A DNA stretch of 64,000 bases from Sthenelais limicola (GCA_942159475.1 OW804096.1:89941784-90005783), one strand, 5' to 3'. Positions 44,640 through 58,388 are shown, counted from the first letter of the stretch. Numbers and translations are program-made. The notes: a model not told the origin generated them from the sequence alone.

Positions 44640-45080
44640 CACTAATAAATGAATGGGATAGGAGTTGGGGGGGGGGAGGGGTAGGGAGAGGGGGCCAATG
44701 GGGTGTGGGGCCAATGGGGTGGTGGGGGTGGGGGGTGGGGGGGAGGGGATACCCCCAAGGGGGCGGGTCCAGGGGGGGGGGAGGGAATACCCCTCCCACC
44801 CCCCAGGGGGCAGGGTCAGTCACAGTTCAATGATTCTAAGTTAGGGTATCCATAGGGCACTAGCCCAGGGTTAGGTCAGGGTATCCATATTTCCGTATAA
44901 ACTACTACTCATCATCCTCACGTTGATTTCACCTCAAATAAAAAACGTTAATTCAACGTTGTTCAGATAACATGGATCACTTAACGTTAATTTGAGTCCA
45001 GGTATATGGCAGTGAAACTAACGTTAGATATTGAGGGTGTTTGCCCTGTTATGGCCGTTAATTTGAGGTTGATTTGACAG
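44640..45080. repeat. G-rich tract and AACGTTAAT module, copy 1
   Basis: 44660-44815 is an extremely G-rich strand (GGTGGGGGTGGGGGGTGGG) with quadruplex potential; apparent ORFs through it are low-complexity artefacts. It is followed by the block shared, inverted, with 12545-12710, and by AACGTTAAT-type words. Equivalent blocks: 48590-49020 and 52520-52960. Copy 1 lacks a short GAGGTTGATTT stretch that copies 2 and 3 have near 48912 and 52852. Confidence 0.75.
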
Positions 45081-45857
45081 GATTTTGTTACCTGGGATAG
45101 GCCTACCGGGTATTTGCTTTTTATAGGCCTATTCACTCAAGTCAAGTCAAGTTAACAGTTTTGGAAAGAGTATTTGGCCTATTGGGCCAATAATTCTATG
45201 CCTCTTTTTTTTATATAGGCCTACATAGAATGCATGGTTGTTTTTATTCTTAAACCAGAATTAGTTAACAGTGATCAGTTTTCATTTATTTATTTCTGGT
45301 TCATGCAGAACAGAGATGCCAACTTTTTTAGTCAGGCTTGCGGGACACTATCCCAGCCATTAACATGGGGGGCCCCAGAAGCCAGAGGGTTTTCTTTGCT
45401 CTCTGGATTATCATAAAATAACAGATCTAATTAATAGTTGAGATTTTAAGTAACTAAATTGATGTATGAAGATTTGTGCACATCAGGATTTAATCCTGTA
45501 ATATTGACATAAATATATTCATGTCATACAAACGGTACATATGCTCATTTTTACTGCTCATTTAAAGTGTCAAAGGATACCACAACTGGTATGGGTGAGC
45601 GAAAGGAGGTGTCTATAGTGTCAGATGTGCTAAATCACTACTATACTGGCTTAGTGGTTTAGCAGTTACAGTACCTAAGCTTGGGCATACAAATAGGATA
45701 TTATGTCCTGATTAAATAAAACAAAAAAAGTTGATTTAAGGGCGAATCAGGTAGCCGACCTAGACCCATGTTGCTGTATAGCCCTGGTTAATGGCCACTA
45801 TTTCATATTTAAGTACCGGTACAGGTTCATAAGGACCAAATGTTTGTTAATACTTAC

Positions 45858-46028
45858 ATTTTTGTTGTCTTGTTCTAAAATGGTGTCGTCCTTTGTGTCC
45901 TCCTTTTGAAATGTCTCCTTCTTCCAGATTCCTGTTGTTTTATCCAAGAATTTCTCATGACAATAATATTGCCACTTGGTAATATAGCGTTCACAATGAG
46001 GGCAGGAGTACTTTCTCCATCTCCCCAT
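45858..46028 (-). pseudogene. Zinc-finger first exon of a CACTA-like transposase, copy 1
   Basis: The frame from ATG 46028 begins MGRWRKYSCPHCERYITKWQ and has a CPHC...YYCH zinc-binding pattern; it ends at an AAT/GTAAGT donor (45857). The N-terminal exon of animal CACTA/EnSpm transposases has this kind of CPHC start. No downstream transposase exon is seen here, so it is an orphaned fragment. Confidence 0.5.
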
Positions 46029-46520
46029 TGCAAAATGTGCATTCTACACAATGAACAATGTAGAAGCTAGAGGTATAGTCTATGTCGAATATATGAAATT
46101 CCTCAATATATTCTGTTTCTAGGCTGAGATTCACACATTATTTATATGATTTCCATTGCATCATGTAACCATTAAGAAGCAATTATGTCTGCGCATGTGT
46201 GCTCATTATCCAATAAGATACTAACAAATAATCATTAATCCAATAGGATGTAATATCACATAATTCACCAAAGGGGGTCGCTTTAAGCAACCAATCAGGT
46301 GTTAACAGATAATATGGAACGATGAAATGGACCAATAATATGTATTGATACCATTGACCAATAGGATGACATAACATAGCCAGGACAGTCAGGTGAGGCT
46401 TGCCATACATAATATGTAGGTGAAAATTACATAATCACCTATGCAGCATCCAGTTGTGGCCAGTCTAACATACTGGTACATATATTAGAGATACATTATG
46501 GAATCATAAATCAATATTCA

Positions 46521-48069
46521 TTAGATTTAGATTTAGATTTAGAAACTTTTATTGTCGACATTTTATCGCTGGCAGAGTATGGTTCTCCAACTAAAGGGAG
46601 GTCTGCATGTTCTCTGATGTTTTACAAAATCCATGTACAGTGAACAATTCCCCAGTCGTCATTGACGAAAGGGGTACACTGTTATGTTTAAATTAACCTT
46701 TATTATACATTCTTAGAAATAATGATCTTAGCGCTAAATTTTATAATATTAAATATTCTCAGATCAATTTTCCATTAACTTACTCACATAATTCACAAAT
46801 GAAACTCAATAATGTCATTTTTAATAGTATTAAGGTGCTTTTTACCTAGTAACACATAGTCAAGAACATGAATCAGTCAATAAAATTCTGGTCTTCCCAG
46901 ATCAGATTATTTTTTGCTAATGTTTTGAAATCTTTTATGTATCCCATCCTGTGGGCCATAGCCTGCAGAGAGTTCCAGGCATAGGGTATTCTATATAGGA
47001 TAGATTTCCTTATCTGTTCATTTCTAGGTACTACTTGCCTTAATGGTTTCCTCCCTTCTGCAAAGTTTCTAGTGTTTAAGTTTCTTACATCTATATATCT
47101 TGGATCCCTTGCCAGACCATGGCCCACCTGCAATATGTGCATCCTCCTTCTGTGTTTTAAAGTTAGTAGGTTCTTTTGTATATGGATATTTTCGACATTG
47201 GCCCTGGATGGAAGGTCGTATATTCTTCTTAAAATTTTGTTTTGTATGATTTGGAGTTTGTGCCATTTACTACATGGGAGTCATGTAGGTAATCTGCTTG
47301 GTCAATTAGGGGTAGGACCATTACCTTGTATATTAATAAAAGTGTCTCCTTCGGAATTTTACCACGTAATTTGGCGATTTGCCAACTCTTATAGTTCATT
47401 GCATTTGTTAGTTTGGATACTAGTGGTTTAAATTTTAAATTTCTATCAATTTCTACTCCTAAGTACTTGTATACTTCAACATCTTCCATAGGACTTCCAT
47501 CCAGGCTCAGTACAATATTTTCTGGGTGGGGCTGTTGTTGTTCCCTGGCCCACCTCGACCTCAGCGCTTGACTCCCAAAAAATGTTTGTATTTTTGATTT
47601 TGATAAATTTAGTGATATTTTATTTATTTTGCACCAGTATATAGTGGCATTTAGGTCCTGTTAAAGCAGTTTTGTAGCTTCTAGGGTGTTCGTGCCACTT
47701 GCATATATAATGGTATCATCTGCAAATAATTGGATTTTTGATTGAGTAATAAATTTTGGCATATCATTTATATAGATACTAAATAGTAGTGGGCCTAGTG
47801 TCGTCCCTTGGGGGACTCCACATGATATCAGTCTTTCTTTTGATTGCAACTTGTTAATTGCTACCTTTTGGTATCTTTCAGTTAAGTAATTTTTTATCCA
47901 ATCTAGTTCCTTGTTACATATCCCAATTTTTTCGATTTTCTCTAAGAGTCTATTGTGATTCACTGTGTCGAAAGCTTTTCTGAAGTCGAGGTAGGCTGCC
48001 CTTGTTATTCTATCTTCATTCATATTTTCATAAATATCTAATAGGTATTTTATTAGGGCTTCTTTTGTG
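46521..48069 (-). mobile_element. 5'-truncated CR1/Jockey-like LINE, copy 1
   Basis: Reads leftward. RT palm: YLDFRKAFDTVNH, CGVPQGTTLGPLLFSIY, LFADDTIIY (47661-48069), then the thumb and connection (KYLGVEIDRNLKF) and a C-terminal RRRMHILQVGHGLA...YRIPYAWNSL part. It ends in a TAGATT-type 3' tail (46521-46541), as CR1-like elements end in short repeats instead of poly(A). It is broken: in-frame TAA after TNTLEATKLL (47661-47663) and a frame change near 47270. It is cut at 48069 by the tandem duplication junction. Confidence 0.8.
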
Positions 48070-48349
48070 AAAATCCAATTATCTTTACGTTTTATGTGTG
48101 TTACAAACAATAGTATAATAAAATTAACCACCAGGGGATCTGACTCATATAATATAGATAATAAATCACTCACTTTGTAATTAAATTAATGCCACTATCC
48201 ACCACTAGGGCACAATGATTACTCAGATCATACCCAAAACCCATGACTCATCAAAATGAAGGTAGCTGATTGGACGGTGTCTCATAACAAAAAAAATTGG
48301 ACGAGGGGATCTGACTCATGGGATCTCCTATATACATATATATATTATA

Positions 48350-48350
48350 T

Positions 48351-48400
<50 letters not shown>
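48350..48400. repeat. TA microsatellite at the site of E1/E2 in copy 1 (also 52290-52340)
   Basis: Uninterrupted TA runs in copies 2 and 3 at the position where copy 1 has E1 and E2. They serve as empty-site references for both insertions. Confidence 0.8.
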
Positions 48401-48404
<4 letters not shown>

Positions 48405-49787
48405 AATGATAAATCGCTCACTTTGTAACTAAATTAATGCCACTATCCACCACTACAATGATGTAGATCATGGTCATACCAAAATTTGAAACCCATGACT
48501 CATCACAAAGCAGGCCTCTGATTGGTCAGTGTCTCATAACAAAAATTGGAAACAATAGGTGCACTAATAAATGAATGGGATAGGAGTTGGGGGGGGGAGG
48601 GGTAGGGAGAGGGGGCCAATGGGGTGTGGGGCCAATGGGGTGGTGGGGGTGGGGGGTGGGGGGGAGGGGATACCCCCAAGGGGGCGGGTCCAGGGGGGGG
48701 GAGGGAATACCCCTCCCACCCCCCAGGGGGCGGGGTCAGTCACAGTTCAATGATTCTAAGTTAGGGTATCCATAGGGCACTAGCCCAGGGTTAGGTCAGG
48801 GTATCCATATTTCCGTATAAACTACTACTCATCATCCTCACGTTGATTTCACCTCAAATAAAAAACGTTAATTCAACGTTGTTCAGATAACATGGATCAC
48901 TTAACGTTAATTTGAGGTTGATTTGAGTCCAGGTATATGGCAGTGAAACTAACGTTAGATATTGAGGGTGTTTGCCCTGTTATGGCCGTTAATTTGAGGT
49001 TGATTTGACAGGATTTTGTTACCTGGGATAGGCCTACCGGGTATTTGCTTTTTATAGGCCTATTCACTCAAGTCAAGTCAAGTTAACAGTTTTGGAAAGA
49101 GTATTTGGCCTATTGGGCCAATAATTCTATGCCTCTTTTTTTATATAGGCCTACATAGAATGCATGGTTGTTTTTATTCTTAAACCAGAATTAGTTAACA
49201 GTGATCAGTTTTCATTTATTTATTTCTGGTTCATGCAGAACAGAGATGCCAACTTTTTTAGTCAGGCTTGCGGGACACTATCCCAGCCATTAACGTGGGG
49301 GGCCCCAGAAGCCAGAGGGTTTTCTTTGCTCTCTGGATTATCATAAAATAACAGATCTAATTAATAGTTGAGATTTTAAGTAACTAAATTGATGTATGAA
49401 GATTTGTGCACATCAGGATTTAATCCTGTAATATTGACATAAATATATTCATGTCATACAAACGGTACATATGCTCATTTTTACTGCTCATTTAAAGTGT
49501 CAAAGGATACCACAACTGGTATGGGTGAGCGAAAGGAGGTGTCTATAGTGTCAGATGTGCTAAATCACTACTATACTGGCTTAGTGGTTTAGCAGTTACG
49601 GTACCTAAGCTTGGGCATACAAATAGGATATTATGTCCTGATTAAATAAAACAAAAAAAGTTGATTTAAGGGCGAATCAGGTAGCCGACCTAGACCCATG
49701 TTGCTGTATAGCCCTGGTTAATGGCCACTATTTCATATTTAAGTACCGGTACAGGTTCATAAGGACCAAATGTTTGTTAATACTTAC

Positions 49788-49958
49788 ATTTTTGTTGTCT
49801 TGTTCTAAAATGGTGTCGTCCTTTGTGTCCTCCTTTTGAAATGTCTCCTTCTTCCAGATTCCTGTTGTTTTATCCAAGAATTTCTCATGACAATAATATT
49901 GCCACTTGGTAATATAGCGTTCACAATGAGGGCAGGAGTACTTTCTCCATCTCCCCAT
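49788..49958 (-). pseudogene. Zinc-finger first exon, copy 2
   Basis: Identical in protein sequence to the copy 1 fragment, with the same GTAAGT donor; part of triplicated segment 2. Confidence 0.5.
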
Positions 49959-50452
49959 TGCAAAATGTGCATTCTACACAATGAACAATGTAGAAGCTAG
50001 AGGTATAGTCTATGTCGAATATATGAAATTCCTCAATATATTCTGTTTCTAGGCTGAGATTCACACATTATTTATATGATTTCCATTGCATCATGTAACC
50101 ATTAAGAAGCAATTATGTCCTGCGCATGTGTGCTCATTATCCAATAAGATACTAACAAATAATCATTAATCCAATAGGATGTAATATCACATAATTCACC
50201 AAAGGGGGTCGCTTTAAGCAACCAATCAGGTGTTAACAGATAATATGGAACGATGAAATGGACCAATAATATGTATTGATACCATTGACCAATAGGATGA
50301 CATAACATAGCCAGGACAGTCAGGTGAGGCTTGCCATACATAATATGTAGGTGAAAATTACATAATCACCTATGCAGCATCCAGTTGTGGCCAGTCTAAC
50401 ATACTGGTACATATATTAGAGATACATTATGGAATCATAAATCAATATTCAT

Positions 50453-52000
50453 TAGATTTAGATTTAGATTTAGAAACTTTTATTGTCGACATTTTATCAC
50501 TGGCAGAGTATGGTTCTCCAACTAAAGGGAGGTCTGCATGTTCTCTGATGTTTTACAAAATCCATGTACAGTGAACAATTCCCCAGTCGTCATTGACGAA
50601 AGGGGTACACTGTTATGTTTAAATTAACCTTTATTATACATTCTTAGAAATAATGATCTTAGCGCTAAATTTTATAATATTAAATATTCTCAGATCAATT
50701 TTCCATTAACTTACTCACATAATTCACAAATGAAACTCAATAATGTCATTTTTAATAGTATTAAGGTGCTTTTTACCTAGTAACACATAGTCAAGAACAT
50801 GAATCAGTCAATAAAATTCTGGTCTTCCCAGATCAGATTATTTTTTGCTAATGTTTTGAAATCTTTTATGTATCCCATCCTGTGGGCCATAGCCTGCAGA
50901 GAGTTCCAGGCATAGGGTATTCTATATAGGATAGATTTCCTTATCTGTTCATTTCTAGGTACTACTTGCCTTAATGGTTTCCTCCCTTCTGCAAAGTTTC
51001 TAGTGTTTAAGTTTCTTACATCTATATATCTTGGATCCCTTGCCAGACCATGGCCCACCTGCAATATGTGCATCCTCCTTCTGTGTTTTAAAGTTAGTAG
51101 GTTCTTTTGTATATGGATATTTTCGACATTGGCCCTGGATGGAAGGTCGTATATTCTTCTTAAAATTTTGTTTTGTATGATTTGGAGTTTGTGCCATTTA
51201 CTACATGGGAGTCATGTAGGTAATCTGCTTGGTCAATTAGGGGTAGGACCATTACCTTGTATATTAATAAAAGTGTCTCCTTCGGAATTTTACCACGTAA
51301 TTTGGCGATTTGCCAACTCTTATAGTTCATTGCATTTGTTAGTTTGGATACTAGTGGTTTAAATTTTAAATTTCTATCAATTTCTACTCCTAAGTACTTG
51401 TATACTTCAACATCTTCCATAGGACTTCCATCCAGGCTCAGTACAATATTTTCTGGGTGGGGCTGTTGTTGTTCCCTGGCCCACCTCGACCTCAGCGCTT
51501 GACTCCCAAAAAATGTTTGTATTTTTGATTTTGATAAATTTAGTGATATTTTATTTATTTTGCACCAGTATATAGTGGCATTTAGGTCCTGTTAAAGCAG
51601 TTTTGTAGCTTCTAGGGTGTTCGTGCCACTTGCATATATAATGGTATCATCTGCAAATAATTGGATTTTTGATTGAGTAATAAATTTTGGCATATCATTT
51701 ATATAGATACTAAATAGTAGTGGGCCTAGTGTCGTCCCTTGGGGGACTCCACATGATATCAGTCTTTCTTTTGATTGCAACTTGTTAATTGCTACCTTTT
51801 GGTATCTTTCAGTTAAGTAATTTTTTATCCAATCTAGTTCCTTGTTACATATCCCAATTTTTTCGATTTTCTCTAAGAGTCTATTGTGATTCACTGTGTC
51901 GAAAGCTTTTCTGAAGTCGAGGTAGGCTGCCCTTGTTATTCTATCTTCATTCATATTTTCATAAATATCTAATAGGTATTTTATTAGGGCTTCTTTTGTG
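50453..52000 (-). mobile_element. 5'-truncated CR1/Jockey-like LINE, copy 2
   Basis: Same truncation point, in-frame stop (51592-51594) and frame change as copy 1. Part of triplicated segment 2. Confidence 0.8.
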
Positions 52001-52281
52001 AAAATCCAATTATCTTTACGTTTTATGTGTGTTACAAACAATAGTATAATAAAATTAACCACCAGGGGATCTGACTCATATAATATAGATAATAAATCAC
52101 TCACTTTGTAATTAAATTAATGCCACTATCCACCACTAGGGCACAATGATTACTCAGATCATACCCAAAACCCATGACTCATCAAAATGAAGGTAGCTGA
52201 TTGGACGGTGTCTCATAACAAAAAAAATTGGACGAGGGGATCTGACTCATGGGATCTCCTATATACATATATATATTATAT

Positions 52282-52343
<62 letters not shown>

Positions 52344-53727
52344 AATGATAAATCGCTCACTTTGTAACTAAATTAATGCCACTATCCACCACTACAATGA
52401 TGTAGATCATGGTCATACCAAAATTTGAAACCCATGACTCATCACAAAGCAGGCCTCTGATTGGTCAGTGTCTCATAACAAAAATTGGAAACAATAGGTG
52501 CACTAATAAATGAATGGGATAGGAGTTGGGGGGGGGGAGGGGTAGGGAGAGGGGGCCAATGGGGTGTGGGGCCAATGGGGTGGTGGGGGTGGGGGGTGGG
52601 GGGGAGGGGATACCCCCAAGGGGGCGGGTCCAGGGGGGGGGAGGGAATACCCCTCCCACCCCCCAGGGGGCGGGGTCAGTCACAGTTCAATGATTCTAAG
52701 TTAGGGTATCCATAGGGCACTAGCCCAGGGTTAGGTCAGGGTATCCATATTTCCGTATAAACTACTACTCATCATCCTCACGTTGATTTCACCTCAAATA
52801 AAAAACGTTAATTCAACGTTGTTCAGATAACATGGATCACTTAACGTTAATTTGAGGTTGATTTGAGTCCAGGTATATGGCAGTGAAACTAACGTTAGAT
52901 ATTGAGGGTGTTTGCCCTGTTATGGCCGTTAATTTGAGGTTGATTTGACAGGATTTTGTTACCTGGGATAGGCCTACCGGGTATTTGCTTTTTATAGGCC
53001 TATTCACTCAAGTCAAGTCAAGTTAACAGTTTTGGAAAGAGTATTTGGCCTATTGGGCCAATAATTCTATGCCTCTTTTTTTATATAGGCCTACATAGAA
53101 TGCATGGTTGTTTTTATTCTTAAACCAGAATTAGTTAACAGTGATCAGTTTTCATTTATTTATTTCTGGTTCATGCAGAACAGAGATGCCAACTTTTTTA
53201 GTCAGGCTTGCGGGACACTATCCCAGCCATTAACGTGGGGGGCCCCAGAAGCCAGAGGGTTTTCTTTGCTCTCTGGATTATCATAAAATAACAGATCTAA
53301 TTAATAGTTGAGATTTTAAGTAACTAAATTGATGTATGAAGATTTGTGCACATCAGGATTTAATCCTGTAATATTGACATAAATATATTCATGTCATACA
53401 AACGGTACATATGCTCATTTTTACTGCTCATTTAAAGTGTCAAAGGATACCACAACTGGTATGGGTGAGCGAAAGGAGGTGTCTATAGTGTCAGATGTGC
53501 TAAATCACTACTATACTGGCTTAGTGGTTTAGCAGTTACGGTACCTAAGCTTGGGCATACAAATAGGATATTATGTCCTGATTAAATAAAACAAAAAAAG
53601 TTGATTTAAGGGCGAATCAGGTAGCCGACCTAGACCCATGTTGCTGTATAGCCCTGGTTAATGGCCACTATTTCATATTTAAGTACCGGTACAGGTTCAT
53701 AAGGACCAAATGTTTGTTAATACTTAC

Positions 53728-53898
53728 ATTTTTGTTGTCTTGTTCTAAAATGGTGTCGTCCTTTGTGTCCTCCTTTTGAAATGTCTCCTTCTTCCAGATT
53801 CCTGTTGTTTTATCCAAGAATTTCTCATGACAATAATATTGCCACTTGGTAATATAGCGTTCACAATGAGGGCAGGAGTACTTTCTCCATCTCCCCAT
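53728..53898 (-). pseudogene. Zinc-finger first exon, copy 3
   Basis: Identical in protein sequence to the other two fragments, with the same GTAAGT donor; part of triplicated segment 3. Confidence 0.5.
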
Positions 53899-54390
53899 TG
53901 CAAAATGTGCATTCTACACAATGAACAATGTAGAAGCTAGAGGTATAGTCTATGTCGAATATATGAAATTCCTCAATATATTCTGTTTCTAGGCTGAGAT
54001 TCACACATTATTTATATGATTTCCATTGCATCATGTAACCATTAAGAAGCAATTATGTCTGCGCATGTGTGCTCATTATCCAATAAGATACTAACAAATA
54101 ATCATTAATCCAATAGGATGTAATATCACATAATTCACCAAAGGGGGTCGCTTTAAGCAACCAATCAGGTGTTAACAGATAATATGGAACGATGAAATGG
54201 ACCAATAATATGTATTGATACCATTGACCAATAGGATGACATAACATAGCCAGGACAGTCAGGTGAGGCTTGCCATACATAATATGTAGGTGAAAATTAC
54301 ATAATCACCTATGCAGCATCCAGTTGTGGCCAGTCTAACATACTGGTACATATATTAGAGATACATTATGGAATCATAAATCAATATTCA

Positions 54391-56190
54391 TTAGATTTAG
54401 ATTTAGATTTAGAAACTTTTATTGTCGACATTTTATCACTGGCAGAGTATGGTTCTCCAACTAAAGGGAGGTCTGCATGTTCTCTGATGTTTTACAAAAT
54501 CCATGTACAGTGAACAATTCCCCAGTCGTCATTGACGAAAGGGGTACACTGTTATGTTTAAATTAACCTTTATTATACATTCTTAGAAATAATGATCTTA
54601 GCGCTAAATTTTATAATATTAAATATTCTCAGATCAATTTTCCATTAATTTACTCACATAATTCACAAATGAAACTCAATAATGTCATTTTTAATAGTAT
54701 TAAGGTGCTTTTTACCTAGTAACACATAGTCAAGAACATGAATCAGTCAATAAAATTCTGGTCTTCCCAGATCAGATTATTTTTTGCTAATGTTTTGAAA
54801 TCTTTTATGTATCCCATCCTGTGGGCCATAGCCTGCAGAGAGTTCCAGGCATAGGGTATTCTATATAGGATAGATTTCCTTATCTGTTCATTTCTAGGTA
54901 CTACTTGCCTTAATGGTTTCCTCCCTTCTGCAAAGTTTCTAGTGTTTAAGTTTCTTACATCTATATATCTTGGATCCCTTGCCAGACCATGGCCCACCTG
55001 CAATATGTGCATCCTCCTTCTGTGTTTTAAAGTTAGTAGGTTCTTTTGTATATGGATATTTTCGACATTGGCCCTGGATGGAAGGTCGTATATTCTTCTT
55101 AAAATTTTGTTTTGTATGATTTGGAGTTTGTGCCATTTACTACATGGGAGTCATGTAGGTAATCTGCTTGGTCAATTAGGGGTAGGACCATTACCTTGTA
55201 TATTAATAAAAGTGTCTCCTTCGGAATTTTACCACATAATTTGGCGATTTGCCAACTCTTATAGTTCATTGCATTTGTTAGTTTGGATACTAGTGGTTTA
55301 AATTTTAAATTTCTATCAATTTCTACTCCTAAGTACTTGTATACTTCAACATCTTCCATAGGACTTCCATCCAGGCTCAGTACAATATTTTCTGGGTGGG
55401 GCTGTTGTTGTTCCCTGGCCCACCTCGACCTCAGCGCTTGACTCCCAAAAAATGTTTGTATTTTTGATTTTGATAAATTTAGTGATATTTTATTTATTTT
55501 GCACCAGTATATAGTGGCATTTAGGTCCTGTTAAAGCAGTTTTGTAGCTTCTAGGGTGTTCGTGCCACTTGCATATATAATGGTATCATCTGCAAATAAT
55601 TGGATTTTTGATTGAGTAATAAATTTTGGCATATCATTTATATAGATACTAAATAGTAGTGGGCCTAGTGTCGTCCCTTGGGGGACTCCACATGATATCA
55701 GTCTTTCTTTTGATTGCAACTTGTTAATTGCTACCTTTTGGTATCTTTCAGTTAAGTAATTTTTTATCCAATCTAGTTCCTTGTTACATATCCCAATTTT
55801 TTCGATTTTCTCTAAGAGTCTATTGTGATTCACTGTGTCGAAAGCTTTTCTGAAGTCGAGGTAGGCTGCCCTTGTTATTCTATCTTCATTCATATTTTCA
55901 TAAATATCTAATAGGTATTTTATTAGGGCTTCTTTTGTGGAACGCCCCTGTCGAAATCCATATTGGAACTCATACAATAGATTATTGTTCTCCAGAAAAG
56001 ACATGATTTGCTTGTGCATTGATTTTTCAAGCAGTTTTGCAGGTAAGGATATTGATGAGACTGGTCGATAGTTACTTGGATCTGTTGTTGGACCTGTTTT
56101 GTATAATGGTGTGACTTTTGATTCCTTCCAGCTTTTAGGTATGATACTGATGTTGATACATTTCAATAAACATATGTTATGCAATGATAT
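54391..56190 (-). mobile_element. CR1/Jockey-like LINE, copy 3, longer 5' end
   Basis: Has the lesions of copies 1 and 2 (stop at 55531-55533), but extends past the duplication junction with more RT: IPKSWKESKVTPLYKTG, NYRPVSSISLPAKLLEK and QYGFRQGRST, up to about 56184. This shows the junction in copies 1 and 2 is the derived state. The endonuclease part is absent. Confidence 0.8.
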
Positions 56191-56724
56191 GTAACATAAC
56201 TAATCATAAATACTGACAATAATAGTCATGACATAATGCTCCCAACCGTAATGTACATTATCCTGTAGATGGGGTCATTTTCACCGAAATAGCATGTATG
56301 AATTATAACAACCTATAACATTTACTATAGAGTATGTGCGATGATCAATGAAACAGCTTGTAGAATTTGGTTTATAATGATGTCATTTTCCAAGATTTGA
56401 ATCGATATGTCTGGCTATTTGATACAATTTAAATACCGAAGAAATATTGGATAGTTTTGAAATGTGGGCCAAAACATGTAGACCATTTTTTCCCCGTGAA
56501 ACGTTGTTTAGCACAGACAGGAGTCAGTAGAGTGACAGGCCAGGTAGAGTGGCACATGGCACAAGGCGCAGGGTATAGGGTGGTGTGAAATGGTGGTGCG
56601 CAAAATGCACAAACAATTCTGAATGTGGAGGAATTAACTATGTACATTCATTCTGATCCATTTTAGTGGAGAAAGACATGTGGAGCGAAATGGTGCGGGA
56701 AAAACGCACTGACGGATTAAGGGA
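56191..56724. other. Spacer, no gene seen
   Basis: AT-rich sequence between the LINE and the next small TIR element. No credible exon on either strand. Confidence 0.4.
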
Positions 56725-57192
56725 CTGGGGGTCGTTTCATAACTAGTAACGATATATCGCTAATATTCGCTAATCATTCACTAATTAAAAATTAGCGATA
56801 TATCGTTAAGAATTGCGACACATCGTTAAAAATATTGCGATATAGCGCTAGTTATTTTTACAGTTAATATTTCCCTGACAGAAGGCCCTAGTTATTTGTG
56901 CCATCTTCCCTTCCCCCTGCATAGAAAACTTCATGTCGGCCATGAAGCATCATGTTGAGGCCACTTGACAACAGTAGTCTATGTTTTTCCCTGATTTAAT
57001 GACCAAAAGTGAAGAAATTATTAATGAAAAAATTTAGCGGAGCCCAAAAAAATCTCCGCTATTTTGACATTTGAGATTTAGTGATGAAATAGCGATATAT
57101 CGCTATCGTTACTAGTTATGCAACAGCTTAACGATCGTTTGTTATCGTTAGTCATCGTTAGGCATCGCTACTAGTTATGAAACGGGCCCCAG
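56725..57192. mobile_element. Small TIR element (MITE) with CGATATATCG words
   Basis: Left end CTGGGGGTCGTTTCATAACT and complement of right end CTGGGGCCCGTTTCATAACT; TIR about 24 bp. Inside are repeated GCGATATATCG and TATCGTTA words near both ends. No target duplication is clear. GGGCCCGTTTCATAA-type ends are common among marine-animal MITEs. Confidence 0.65.
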
Positions 57193-57377
57193 AACCCATA
57201 TGAGTAATTCTCCCAAAAGGGCGAAATTTTTTCTCAGTATAAATATAATTGCTCATGCAAGCATATATTAAAAGAAAGTTTGTAATCATTAAATGGTTTC
57301 TAGCCTAAAACACATTCCTCACTGTAGGGAGGAAAACCTGGCATAAGAACTTTGAAAGTGGTTGATAGATGAGATCC

Positions 57378-57482
57378 GCTCATTTAAAGTGTCAAAGGAT
57401 ACCACCACTTGTATGGGTGAGCGAAAGGAGGTGTTAAAGCTATAGTTTCTGAGGTGCGACATCAATGCTATACTGGCTTAGT
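57378..57482. repeat. Diverged copy of a ~105-bp block from the triplicated segment
   Basis: Matches 45559-45665, 49489-49595 and 53429-53535: GCTCATTTAAAGTGTCAAAGG, GTATGGGTGAGCGAAAGGAG and TATACTGGCTTAGTG. An independent, older copy of a dispersed repeat. Confidence 0.7.
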
Positions 57483-58307
57483 GCTTTTGCTTTTGCTATT
57501 TCTATATTATCATCAACATCATAACGATTATATTTATTGGATATTGAAAATTATCCTGGCATCTTCTGTTGTAAAGAGATAAATATAAGCAAATATAATA
57601 GAATATAGAAGAAACGAAATAGTGTTAAGATTTTAACATTACGCCTAATGCAACTTGGTGCTTTTCCTTGAATACCAGATCCAGCATACACTTGTCTTAT
57701 AGATCTATAATTATAATATATTCATGGTATATGAAGTCAAAAAGGGTGATTAAATGATAAAAACAACAGGAGAGACCCGCACATTACTAGCCCTATGGCT
57801 AGTGTAATAATAGTACTGCTAGCCACATCCATTTGAGCGGGGACATGACCGCTTGAGGTTATAATTAAACAAACAATCTTCATTAGGATGCCCGCCAGGA
57901 GACCTAAGCATCCAGTTTCATGCTGGTGGTTAGCTCATGGTTACTGTTATCATAACAGTGACCAAGCAGTGGTATAGATTTACAGTGTTTACATATTCCT
58001 TTCGAATGCTTCTTTTACCGAGTTCAGACATATTCTTGTCTATGTCTTCTAGCAAGGATGATATCTCGGGGTTCCTTTGAGTCTGAGATCATAATGCCTA
58101 TGACAACATTCTGTATGAACTGGAGCCTAAAACCTGTTTGATCAATGACTAAACTAAAACGGCTTTGATTCCTGTATTTTCTATCATAAAACATGAACAT
58201 ACTTACATTGCAAATGTGTTGCTTAAAAGTTGTTTGCATATATAGTGCACAAACGAACAAGATATTTATTTAGGATGTTACCTTTAGTTAGAATGCTCAG
58301 TGTCAAA
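57483..58307. other. Spacer, no gene seen
   Basis: AT-rich sequence before the next exon. Only short, low-quality frames, which I do not accept as genes. Confidence 0.4.
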
Positions 58308-58388
58308 ATGGATTCACCAGTGACTACATCACCATCAGTGGGATTAGACCTCACCCCCCTCTGCCATTCAACACCAAATGACACATAG

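Larger units (their letters stand above)
40146..55939. repeat. Tandem triplication of a 3.93-kb segment
   Basis: Copy 1 is 40146-48069, copy 2 is 48070-52000 (3931 bp), copy 3 is 52001-55939 (3939 bp). Removing E1 and E2 with their TA duplications from copy 1 leaves about 3928 bp. The junction LINE/AAAATCCAATTATC is the same between copies 1-2 and 2-3; after copy 3 the LINE simply continues. Each copy holds: a ~300-bp leader, a TA microsatellite, a diverged direct repeat of part of the leader, a G-rich tract, an AACGTTAAT module, a zinc-finger exon and a truncated LINE. Copies are nearly identical, so the event is recent or an assembly artefact. Confidence 0.9.

Noticed and set aside
44581..44833. 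Proline/glycine-rich ORFs across the G-rich tract (also at 48.6 and 52.5 kb)
   Set aside because: Low-complexity translation on both strands, with no splice or start support.
45640..45700. tRNA-derived SINE (A-box-like TGGCTTAGTGG)
   Set aside because: No B box at the proper distance and no SINE tail; treated only as a dispersed repeat block.
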